DNA from: Osedax fenrisi
Lineage: Eukaryota; Annelida; Polychaeta; Sabellida; Siboglinidae
Assembly: GCA_964019155.1 (NCBI GenBank)
Contig: OZ025242.1
Span: forward strand, 21,950,092 to 22,014,091
Reading direction: 5' to 3'
DNA length: 64,000 nt
Part shown: positions 54,155-63,713 of the stretch, piece after piece
Numbering within the stretch: the stretch's first letter is position 1
Layout of the letters: every line of letters starts with the position of its first letter
Made by a program: the position numbers and the translations under genes
The notes under the pieces: model-generated
Databases searched by the model: none
Seen by the model: only the letters and a program-made list of their open reading frames with translations
What the model was told of the DNA's origin: nothing

Positions 54155-54599
54155 CACCTATTTATATTTACATAACTACTATATTAATAGTAATATTAAA
54201 ATTAATTAATACCATATTATAGTTATACATTAAGTTTCAATAACATATAAATATTACTAAGTATACTTGGTAATATAATAATCTTATAATATATAAATCT
54301 TAATAGATATTATTAATTTCAATAAATATCTATATAGGTATATATACTTGTATATATACTTGTATATATAACCTATATATATATATATTTGACACTTTTA
54401 TAAATATAGATATCTATATATATATATATATAGTTTATTGAAAAAAATTACATGAAACAATAATGTAATAATAAGTGATAAATGACAAAAAAGAATGATG
54501 GTTTACACATGCCATAAATATGAATTATATAATGTATCATATATTTAATATAGCTATTGCTATTATTATGATTAGTAATACAACAATTACCGGATATAG
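53481..54599. promoter_or_regulatory. Candidate 5' region of the plus-strand peptide gene
   Basis: A less AT-rich segment at about 53505-53730 contains CTATGGTTACCC, GT/GC-rich alternating sequence and AAGCGGCTGATCACAGGCGG. It is a reasonable place for a promoter or first exon of the gene at 54600. AT microsatellites fill 54080-54150. The segment end TACCGGATATAG is the proposed splice acceptor. No first exon could be fixed. Confidence 0.3.
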
Positions 54600-55033
54600 G
54601 TATTACTCGTGATATGCGTTCTGGCGTTACTGACAGGAGTTCAAAGTTCAGTAGTATACGAAGAGGACTCGATAGGTGGATACAAAACATACGTGAAATG
54701 CTACTCTAGCTGCATATCCGCTTACACGAAATGCAATGTAAGTCGTCTATGTTATTTATATTGTTGAATTCTTTAATACCAATATATAATACCTATATAT
54801 ATTTATTAAACCTAGTTCTTATATTCCGGTATTATAACATATATTCATGTTCCCTGTTCGACGAACAGTGTTCGTGTCCATTAATCATGTTTCGTTTTCA
54901 TATGTTATAACAGTATACTGAACAAATTCTCTATTTTCAGAGATCGACAAATGGAAATATTAGAAAGTGCAGATTTAACGAGATGAATTGTTCCAAGAAG
55001 TGTAAAGATGCATACACACAACACAACTACTAA
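54600..55033 (+). CDS. Secreted cysteine-rich peptide gene (exons 2-3), plus strand
   Basis: The exon at 54600-54737 opens after GATATAG with a hydrophobic stretch (VLLVICVLALLTG), a typical secretory signal. A short acidic segment and the motif VKCYSSCISAYTKCN follow, then the donor AAT|GTAAGT. The 203-bp intron ends in CTATTTTCAG. The last exon, 54941-55033, carries KCRFNEMNCSKKC and stops at TAA. The intron is phase 0. The mature part has six cysteines in a mirror pattern: C-x3-C-x6-C, intron, C-x6-C-x3-C. The VLLV frame has no in-frame ATG and meets a stop just upstream, so a first exon supplying the start must lie upstream. The gene at 62933-61334 shares leader, cysteine spacing, intron position and phase. 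Six spaced cysteines suggest a disulfide-rich, possibly helical-hairpin peptide. Role (defence, signalling, venom, mucus) is unknown. AATAAA occurs at 55202. Confidence 0.75.
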
Positions 55034-55260
55034 CACCATTATTAAACATCATTATTAAACATCATTATTAACATACTTATTAACATACTTATTAACATAC
55101 TTATTAACATACTTATTAACATACTTATTAACATACTTATTAAACATAATTATAAACATATTTATTAAACATAATTATTAACATAATTATTAAATATAAT
55201 TAATAAATATAATTATTAACATAATTATTAAACATAATTATTACATATGCACTCGGGTTT
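55034..55260 (+). repeat. 12-bp tandem repeats in the 3' UTR of the plus-strand gene
   Basis: TTATTAACATAC units (six or so, about 55068-55140) and related TTATTAAACATAA units begin right after the stop codon. Candidate polyadenylation signals AATAAA (55202) and AATAATAAAA (~55268) lie within or just after them. Confidence 0.7.
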
Positions 55261-55403
55261 TCTTTTTAATAATAAAAACGACGATAAGATTTATCCACAG
55301 CTTATTCCTACATCGCATAAATATGCCGATGCGTCATATTATTGCGTCATATATGACATAAGAATATGACATCGTACGTGATTCAAATTAAATAAATCTA
55401 TTA

Positions 55404-55680
55404 TCCCGTCATTCTATCCAATTATAGTTGAACGTTATAACGACAATCTGAGAAGTTATTGAAAGTGGTATAACCTATGTAACATATGTCTCCATGTATG
55501 TCTGTAAACAAACTCATTAATTATGACCTATAATTAAAACCACAATGAAAGTAGAATTAGAGTGACTATTTACCTCTTCTATGAGCAGATACCGTATACT
55601 GATTACGTATACTAAATCGTATAATGAAACATATTAATATCTTACTTAATTTCTAAAGATATAGCATTAATATTACCTAC
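55404..55680 (+). repeat. Diverged homologue of unit position 14297-14525
   Basis: Matching blocks in order include CCGTCATT, CGACAATCT, GAAGTTAT, GTCTGTA, TTTACCT and AATATCTTACTT. Identity is far lower than between the three main copies. It starts at the unit coordinate where copy 3 stops at 50450. Confidence 0.7.
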
Positions 55681-55731
55681 ACTAGTATCAACAACTAACT
55701 AATATACGAATAAAGGATTAACTGCCTATAT

Positions 55732-55846
55732 ATGTCGGTTTAATATAATCTTATAACTTAAGTTATAAGTTACTCGGCATAATTATTCCGGTAAGGACAT
55801 CAATATTTAGGGTATGGAAGGAACTTGATAAGTCAACAAGAATAAT
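55732..55846 (-). repeat. Inverted diverged homologue of unit position 14620-14707
   Basis: TGTCGGTTTAAT, ATCTTATAACTT and ATATTTAGGGTATGGAAGGA followed by ACTTGATAAGTCAA are the reverse complement of unit sequence ending AAACCGACA. Next to the direct segment at 55404, this shows an old local inversion. Confidence 0.75.
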
Positions 55847-55849
55847 GTA

Positions 55850-57380
55850 TATCTATATAGTATATAGTATATATTATATATCTATATAGGTATATACCTT
55901 GTATATCTTATTCTTGTTGAAGGGAATTAAAATAAACCTAATTATAAATAATGAACTAAAGAAATTAAATATAAGGTTATCAGAAAATAATCTAAACTAG
56001 GGTAAATATGATGTGGCCAGGAGGGTAATGTGGCCAGCTGGCGTATCTCGTAAACTATAAGTCCAATAAAAATAAAATATATACATGAAATATGCGCATT
56101 GGTAAACATTGTTCAAATAAGTAAAAATAATTTGTATATCAATTAATAAAAAAAAGTATGTAAAAAATATAACAAAAATCGATTTACTTTTTAAAAATTG
56201 TAATAATAGTTTAGTAAAACATATATTAAATCACTAATATATAATATAAATTGAAAATTAAAGTTGGATATTAAAGAACTATTTAATATATATATATATA
56301 ACAAAGTATGTAATCTATTTATTTTAGTGAGAAATATTATTATCATATAGGTTATATAACGTGCTATATAGTATCGGGTAATGTGGCCACTTCACGATTA
56401 GTTAAGCCAATCATATTAAGGATATGATCTGAAATAAATAAAGTTATACGGGAAGGAATGTAATTACGGATAATAAAGTTCTAAAATGTATTATCAACAT
56501 ACATATATATTTATTTTGATAGATATGATCATATATATATAGGAATGAAAGAATGAAAATAGTTTATTGAGTTCAGAAAGTACTATTTAGAAAATAAAAT
56601 GTCTGCTTAACGGAGAGAACCAGAGACTATCTCGTAATCTAAACTCACAAAAAGGGTATGTATACTCTCCAATGGAATAATAATATTAAAATGTTAATAA
56701 AATAAAATTACGGATAATAAAACAAGACAAAAAATATTTTAATTTAGACGATAAAATAGTAAATAAAGATATAGGATAAGTTAGCTGATATGTATAATAT
56801 CATTAAAATAACTAGTTGTTATAATGAAACTAATTAATAAACTAATAGTTAACTTAATATTTGTTTAAATATTCGATTTTTATATATTGTTTAAATGAAT
56901 TGTATTTTAGATTTTTACAATGATTGTTTATAAAATTTATAAATTATTACAAAGTTTAATACCATTTTATGTATTCTATAAATACATTTATTTCATATGT
57001 TGTAATAATTTATTTTGTATTCGAATTTATTCGTTATGTAGATTGGTAAGTTTTTATTAAATTTATTATGCATACAATTATATCTAAATATATATATATA
57101 TATATATATAAGTATACTTATATATATATAAGTAACTTAATTAAATGGTGTTGTCGGAGTAATAACGGTATATATTATACACGTATTACTAAGAGACACA
57201 AATATGTATTATATATTTAATATATATATATATTAGAAAATATAATAGTATGCATATAATAGTACTCATGAGTTATTTAAATAACGAAATAGGCGATTAT
57301 TCAGAATATAAAGATATATTATTTAATTATATCGCGAAGGTGCGTATATACACAGATTTTCCGAAGGAATACCTAATTAT
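55850..57380. other. AT-rich stretch with GGGTAATGTGGCCA motifs
   Basis: GATGTGGCCAGGAGGGTAAT, GTGGCCAGC and, near 56379, GGGTAATGTGGCCAC recur, suggesting an undescribed repeat element between about 56000 and 56410. The remainder is AT-rich without a gene. Confidence 0.4.
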
Positions 57381-58060
57381 ATTGGATTAAATATACACTC
57401 AGACAAGACGGAATATATGTGTTTAAATCACGAAAACCAGATAAACATGAAAAGCCTACCAGGCAATGATATAAAACGTGTAGAATAGTTCAAATATCTA
57501 GGTAGTTATATTGGTTCAACTCAACATGACGTAATAATAAGAATCGGGAGTGCGTGGGCATTAATAGCATGAATATCATCTGGAAATCCAACCTTTCAAT
57601 TAAACTCAAAATAAACTTCTTTAGATCTAGAGTTGAGAATGTTCTTTTATATAGCTCTATCACTTGGAATCTAACTTCAAGATTAGGTAAAACAAAGTTG
57701 ATAGAGCCTATACATGCATGCTGCGTTCTGCACTAAACATATCATAGAGAGACAAGGATTTGTACAAATAATAAGTTGTATGGCACAATTCAAGAATAAC
57801 AGATACAATACGCGAACAACGACTTAGGTTATCCGGTCACTGCTGGAGAAATAGAAGCGAAGTTGTGAGTGAAATATTACTCTGCAATCCAAAACACGAA
57901 TGCCGAGGAAGGCCTATGAAAATATATTTAGACCAATTAAGAGATGACATGATGTGCACAAATGAGGAATTACCGATAACGATGAATGATAAAGAGGAAT
58001 GGAGGTAGCGTATAATGAACTACAGAGCAAGCTCTACCTGGTAAGGTAAGGTAAGGTAAT
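57381..58060 (+). pseudogene. RTE-like retrotransposon 3' fragment
   Basis: Across frameshifts the plus strand reads DKTEYMCL, a stop, FKYLGSYIGST, IIWKSNLSIKLKINFF, VENVLLYSSITWNLTSRL, RLSGHCWRNRSEVVSEILL, RGRPMKIYLDQLRDD and DKEEWR. This is the order of the C-terminal half of RTE-type reverse transcriptases. It ends in a TAAGG repeat tail near 58044, typical of RTE elements. Several stops and indels make it dead. It is related to, but distinct from, the fragment at 12036. Confidence 0.85.
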
Positions 58061-58572
58061 ATATATATAATATAAATAGTAAGTAAAATATATTATAAAT
58101 AATAACTTTTTGTGTGTGTATATATTGTATGTAAAATGCAAATACATAGATTATGCATCGATCATGCAGATCCTATATTAAATACAGTTATAACTAATTA
58201 TAATTAACTAATTAACTTATTATAATTAATAGTTAATTAATAATAATAGTTAAGTATTGATTATTAAATAATGTAATATATATTTTTATATTTAAATTAT
58301 TAAAATTATGATTTATTTAGATTTTGTATGATGAATTTATTAGAAAGTAGTTTAAATAAATTACTATAATTGATATATCATAATTTTTAACACTGAATTT
58401 ATTTCAATATTTAAAAAATATATTTTATTAAAAATATATTAATGATTTATTCAAATTAATTTATAATATGATATTATAAAATATTGATATAAAATACATA
58501 TTATATCCAAATGATATATTATTAAATAAATGATATATTAATTAAATGTATTTGTTTACATACTTTTCTTAG
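58061..58572. other. AT-rich stretch, no gene
   Basis: Almost pure A/T sequence up to the TIR element; nothing else is supported. Confidence 0.5.
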
Positions 58573-59471
58573 TAGGGGAAAGCAATCTAATACGGACACT
58601 TTAACAATAAATGGTCTTAACATTTTATGACTCATTATTTGTATTCAAAAATTAAAATATATTAATATTATATAATTATAGATATTATTGTGATTTTAAA
58701 ATTTTGTTTAATCTTTTAATTCCAAAGATAACGAGGGTGTCCGTATTCGGTACCCATTCCGAATACGGAAACCCTATATACCACTAGATAAAATATATAT
58801 TATTGATGAATCAACCAGACAAATTACAATTACATTATTTATAATTAATGTTATGAACAATTTATTCTAATTTAATTAGTTAGTAATTTATATATTTTTA
58901 TTATTTTGTAATTAATAATACAATTTAAGTATCTAAATAATAAAAATGTTATATTTAGCTTTATTGGTGGTATTAATATTATAACGCACGCGATTTTTAT
59001 GAAAATCAGAATAGTTCATACACCGCGCGCTGGTTGGTTACAGGGTGTCCGACGGACACTGTCCATATTAAGACATATAGAGTATCCGTATTAGGGACTT
59101 ATATGACCTCTAGATACATGCTTATAACTTAATTAATATTTGATAACAATTATAAAAATGATATATATAATATTAGAATGCTTTATTTTTTAATAATATA
59201 GTGTTATATTTTATATTGATACATTTGAATATTCTTGAGAAGGTTTTAAATTTAAATTTGTTTTCATTAATTTAAAAACGTAATAAACAAATCAGTTTAT
59301 TGGATATATAGACAATATTTTGAATGATTAAAAAATAAAAAATACTTTTTAGACTAGTTATATAATTATGAATATTTTATTCATTAAACATTTTTTTGTA
59401 GGATTTATGGTTTCAGGGATATCGAGAGTGTCCGTATTCGGGCACTATCCGTATTCGGTTACTTTCCCATA
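58573..59471 (+). mobile_element. TIR element, fourth copy outside the duplications
   Basis: It starts TAGGGGAAAGCAATCTAATA and ends CGGTTACTTTCCCATATA, and is co-linear with 8751-9712 at clearly lower identity. The right end has two adjacent CCGTATTCGG motifs, as in the fragment at 4951. Finding it at an unrelated site supports a mobile family. Confidence 0.75.
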
Positions 59472-59755
59472 TACACGTATCGTAGATAAGTTAATAGATA
59501 CGATTACAAATACTTTTTTAATTGTTATAATAAATACAAATACAAATATAAATATATCTACGATATTGATTTTTTGCGTTAATAATATTGATTTTTTGCG
59601 TTGATAGTATCTATTAGATACTGTATCGGTGATATTGCCCAGCTCTGCATATATGTTACATATATAATATATATAGGCTATAGCCTCTAACTAAATGATA
59701 ATTATCTCTCTCTCGACAGTCTGACAGGAGGAGATGTTGATGCAATTCTTCCTAC

Positions 59756-59786
59756 AGAGCTACCACTACTGCTGCCCCTACAACAA

Positions 59787-59825
<39 letters not shown>

Positions 59826-59886
59826 CTGCTGCATCGATACACTCTGCACTACCACTATCGCCTCCTTCAGGTGGAGTGAGATACTA
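59756..59886 (+). CDS. Possible Ala/Thr-rich terminal exon with CTG-type triplet run
   Basis: GCAATTCTTCCTACAG is a good splice acceptor. From the next base, one frame reads ATTTAAPTTTAAAA..., a run of alanines interrupted by valine, then LPLSPPSGGVRY and TAA at 59884. A second acceptor (CTCTCTCTCGACAG) lies upstream at 59706-59719. A Thr/Ala-rich tail with PPSGG would suit a secreted, O-glycosylated protein. The other frames give Leu or Cys runs and are less gene-like. With no upstream exon identified, this is tentative. Confidence 0.35.
59786..59833. repeat. Interrupted CTG/CAG triplet repeat
   Basis: About sixteen CTG triplets, interrupted twice by TTG, lie within the possible exon at 59756. 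It is the only GC-rich microsatellite in the window. Confidence 0.85.
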
Positions 59887-60540
59887 AAAACCTTCACTGT
59901 ATTACATAACTTTGTGGTTTCCTTCCTATCTTGAATAGTCTGATATACGTATATATATACGTGTGTATATGTTTGTGGGTGTATATGTATACGTGTAATG
60001 TCATTATTATTGTTATTATAAGTTGTGAAACATAATATATGTATTATTAATATTATTAATCGAATGTTTTCTATAATTGTAATGTCTTTAATATCTTTAA
60101 TGGCTATGTTATTTCTCTATTATGTTTACGAGCGCTTGACATAATACCTCACTAGATGATATACATGATGCCTTATATGGTGATGTATAGTATACATTTT
60201 ATTTTACCTATTTAAATAGTCTATTTTCTATATTATGGTGTATGATTTAAATTTGTATATTATCATGATATATGCTTCCTGTATTGAATTTAAAATAAAT
60301 ATTATTGACTTCGATACTTTTATTAAATTACAAATAGGAAATTAAACAAATACCATATTTTGATTTTAGATATTGCAGATATGTAATAATATTTCTTTAT
60401 GTATATTGTTTATTTAAATATAGTTACATTACTAACAAACCTATACTCTGTATGTAATATCAAATAAAACTAATTCAGATAATAAAAGTGTAATTCAATA
60501 TAATAATAGTAGATTTTATATTCACAATAATTTATGTATA
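59887..60540. other. Intergenic stretch between terminal exon and SINE
   Basis: Mostly AT-rich, with GT-rich alternation near 59945-59995. AATAAA at about 60295 could be a poly(A) signal for the exon at 59756. No other gene is seen. Confidence 0.4.
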
Positions 60541-60843
60541 TTATTGTTATTGTTATTGTTATTTTTATTTGGTGGAGTCCTTTCATCCCATCCAGGAACT
60601 TAGATGAAGTTTTCACTTATAACCATATATGGCTCTAATGTCCCTTCGAAGCCGCTCTCATGTTAAGGCATCCATGGTTTTAACGAGAGCCGATCATTTA
60701 TTTATACACAATTATATAAGATCACTTCTAAATAATATTTTAAGACCCATTTTATAAAATTAATTAATGGTCCGGACGAGGGTCGAACCCATGTCCTACT
60801 GCTTGTGTGTCTGACGCCTTAGCCACTGAGCCACACAGGCAGT
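60541..60843 (-). mobile_element. SINE family B, outside the duplications
   Basis: This is the best-preserved member. On the minus strand the head reads GTGTGGCTCAGTGGCTAAGG (A-box) and GGGTTCGACCC (B-box), and the tail is (ATAACA)n. Its independent site confirms dispersal. It lies downstream of the minus-strand peptide gene. Confidence 0.85.
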
Positions 60844-61038
60844 TAAATATATATATATATATATATATATACAGTATATTTCAATACATTACCTAAATGA
60901 AATATTATAATAAGGAATATAATACAAATCATTATGTAGATATATAATAGTTTTACTAATAGTTTATTACTTTATGTATGTACTTTATATAAATATACAT
61001 GTTATGTATAATATAACACTAATTTTGTGGAATATATG

Positions 61039-61074
<36 letters not shown>

Positions 61075-61111
61075 ATTCTTATACATATTATTATTATTAT
61101 TATTATTATTA
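60844..61111. repeat. AT and ATT microsatellites
   Basis: AT runs lie near 60847-60872 and 61041-61072 and an ATT run at about 61088-61112. Confidence 0.8.
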
Positions 61112-61117
61112 TTTATT
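61112..61117 (-). terminator. Candidate poly(A) signal of the minus-strand peptide gene
   Basis: AATAAA on the minus strand lies about 220 bp beyond the stop codon, next to an ATT run at 61088-61112. It fits a short 3' UTR, but other signals cannot be excluded. Confidence 0.4.
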
Positions 61118-61333
61118 GTAAATAAAACATAGGCTACAAATCACCGTCCATATTATAACACACGAAAAGCATTATAATGAATACAATTAAAATTGGTTAT
61201 AATGATAATAATGGTGTAATACAACAACAACAAACAATGTACATCGTACATTAAAGAGCGACGACACATCACAGTAGTAATAACAGCATAGCAATAATAA
61301 CATTAGAATAATAAAGATGAGGAAACTATTACA

Positions 61334-62933
61334 TTAAGCACTGTTTAAACATCTACGATTACAAATGATCGACATAGTTACGCAGTCTTGATAATGTGGG
61401 TGTAAACGGGGTAAATATCGGGAGACGTAGTTCTTTTCCTGTGGGGGGGGTTACGTAAGAGTTATGTAACGTACGTCACGTGATAGGGTACGAGCGAGGG
61501 TGGAGGGTACGAGCGAGGGTGCATAGGTGGCGAACAGTTAAAAGTTGACGGGCAACAAATAACGGCAGTGCTGCAATCGCTTACAAAAAGCACCGGTCCA
61601 CGAATACAATACAAACCTAAGTAATTACGCCGCCGAATATTATAGACGCACGCTTATGGATGTGTTATATAATAAGATGGAGTCGGATAAATGCGGCCTA
61701 TAGACTGCGGCGTTTCAATAGATAATAGAGACAAAGATAATAGATAATTTAAGACGACATCTCGTTATTAGATTATGCATGTGTTAAGCTATAAGTAATG
61801 ATGTGGTAGTATAGAGTGAATTATAATGCTATAGCTTATAGTAGAATAGCTTTATTTGCTGTAATCGTTCATTTACCGATAATGATATAATTTACTCTAT
61901 AATGAAATCTGAAATGTTTATTTTTAATTATTTATAAATGAATAGGTGTACGCCGTACACTGTACGGGTGTACAATGTATTCAATGTATACATTGATACA
62001 AGTATAAACTCATGAGTGTACACTACGTTATACTAATGCTGAATTGGCTACATTGTAGACATTGTTAATTGTGATATGATAGTGACACACCATAGTTAGC
62101 ATCTTCTTATGATCACGGAATATTAGTTTATTAGTACACTAATACAGTATACCTTTCGCAATAATAACATGTTAAAGCTATATTGTTTAAACTGTAATTC
62201 TTAACGAATTATTCGTCACCTAACTAACATAAAGATAATAAAGATTAGAACGCATATACTTAACTAAATGATTGCGATATCCTTTATTGAAATAATTGTA
62301 TTCTTGGAAGTATTACGTCACATTACCATGGTAATAAATAATACGTATTACATCACGTGGATTACCACTGCGCCACGTTACCACGTTAATATACCACGTG
62401 ACAACGATGCTCACAATATGGTAACTATCCATTAACGGCTATAAGCGAGTCACGTGATAATAGCGGCCATTAGCGAGTCACGTGACAATAGCGGTCATTC
62501 GCGAGTCACGTGACAATATCACACATTAGCGAGTCACATGACAATATCAGCCGTTATCGAGTCACGTGACAATAGCAGCCATTATAGAGTCACGTGACAA
62601 TAGCAACCATTAGAGAGTAACGTGACAATAACAGCCATTAGCGAGTCACGTGACAATATAAGCCATTAGCGAGTCACGTGACAATAGCAGCCATTAGCGA
62701 ATCATGTGACAATATCAGATATTAGCGAGTCACGTGATAATAGCAGCCATTAGCGAGTCACGTGACAACACCGCGTGACTAACGTTACATGTGAGGAACT
62801 TATCGGAACAACGATGCGTGCACTCGACGCGTTCACACGGCGTAAACTTGTGAAAGCTTTCCACGTCGGGGTCTGGGATGTCACATATAACGACTGACCA
62901 GCAAAAGATCGCAACCACCATCACTAGTAACAC
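61334..62933 (-). CDS. Secreted cysteine-rich peptide gene (exons 2-3), minus strand
   Basis: The exon at 62933-62784 opens after GTCAAAG with VLLVMVVAIFCWSVV, a secretory leader, continues DIPDPDVESFHKF and ends with PCERVECTHRCSDKFLTCN before the donor AAC|GTTAGT. The 1345-bp intron starts inside the CACGTG repeat array and ends in a C-tract plus CCCACAG. The exon at 61438-61334 carries the motif DCVTMSIICNRRC and stops at TAA. Phase is 0. Its core V-E-C-x3-C-x3-F-x2-C-N aligns with V-K-C-x3-C-x3-Y-x2-C-N of the gene at 54600, and both last exons have C-x6-C-x3-C; this one has one more cysteine upstream. The residues between are barely alike, which suggests rapid divergence. A start at the internal ATG (62921) is possible, but the shared VLLV boundary favours an unseen first exon. 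Confidence 0.75.
62445..62780. repeat. E-box minisatellite: 12 units of 28 bp with CACGTG
   Basis: Every unit is 28 bp, of the form GCGAGTCACGTGACAATA plus ten bases ending in ATTA. Nine of twelve keep the CACGTG palindrome, usually inside GTCACGTGAC. Units 4, 7 and 10 have CACATG, AACGTG and CATGTG. The last unit overlaps the 5' splice site of the minus-strand peptide gene, so the array starts the intron. Two further CACGTG sites lie at 62354 and 62395. CACGTG is the classic bHLH(-Zip) target (MYC/MAX, USF, MITF/TFE, CLOCK), which makes an intronic enhancer plausible. Confidence 0.9.
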
Positions 62934-63051
62934 CTTTGACGTAATAGGGTGAGGTTAAATTAGTTACTTATAACTTTTATAATTAAGAACATGTAGTAAA
63001 TATTTATGTTATGTTATTTTCTATTTGTCAATTTGTGTTTAGGAAATTTGT

Positions 63052-63222
63052 ATTATGCTGCTATTATAATAATAGCAGCATAATAGCAGCATAATATACA
63101 TTTAAAATTAATAGCAGCATAATAACAGCATAATATACATGTAATAGCAGCATAATAGCACAATGTAAACATTTGAGGCTCTAGCATATGCTGTTATGCT
63201 GCTATTATGCTGCTATTACTGT
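63052..63222. repeat. AGCAGCATAATA inverted/direct repeat cluster
   Basis: A near-perfect palindrome of ATTATGCTGCTATTAT and its inverse lies at 63052-63084. Several direct TAATAGCAGCATAA units follow, then inverted units near 63192-63218, bracketed by GGCTCTAGCA and TGCTAGGCTCTGA. This could be a foldback element upstream of the minus-strand peptide gene. Confidence 0.65.
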
Positions 63223-63551
63223 TTGCTAGGCTCTGACATATTCTCAAGAAAATAATTTTACATTTTATACATTATTACGACTTTAATACTTTAATATTAA
63301 AAATATGTTATTGTATTATATGTGTAACTTTCTTATAACTTTCTTAAAGTTATCTAGTACAGTTAGTTATATAGTTAGTTATACAACAATGTATAATTAT
63401 CATAATATTAACGTATATATCATTTCTTCATTTATATATATATTCATTATAAAATAACTTGTTATTGAATCTATAGGACCAGAGTGAACTGTTCAAATAT
63501 TGATATACATCATAAGTGTTGGATGTATTACCGTTATATTGGATATAGTAT

Positions 63552-63604
63552 ATGTGTAGGTATATGTGTAGGTATATGTGTAGGTATATGTGTAGGTATG
63601 TGTG
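63552..63604. repeat. 12-bp tandem repeat (GTGTAGGTATAT)
   Basis: Four units plus a degenerate one lie where homology between the inverted 5' flanks ends. Confidence 0.8.
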
Positions 63605-63713
63605 TATGTATATATATTGTGAAAATCATATATATGTGTATTCTAGTAACTATGATTTAAACGAAAAGTAGATATTTTTGTGATTTTATGTGTTTTGAAA
63701 TATAAAATGTATC

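Noticed and set aside
54448..54690. 80-codon minus-strand frame over the peptide exon
   Set aside because: Antisense shadow of the plus-strand exon at 54600-54737.
61600..61635. Alternative last exon for the minus-strand peptide gene with C-x6-C followed by a stop
   Set aside because: It lacks the C-x3-C part, and the exon at 61438-61334 matches phase, acceptor and full cysteine spacing much better.
62440..62790. CRISPR-like array at the CACGTG repeats
   Set aside because: Units are contiguous 28-bp tandem repeats without unique spacers, in eukaryotic DNA with spliced exons on either side.
62730..62933. 67-codon single-exon reading of the minus-strand peptide gene
   Set aside because: It runs past the conserved CN/GTTAGT boundary into the repeat array and starts at a GTG. 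The paralogue at 54600 shows the exon ends at 62784.
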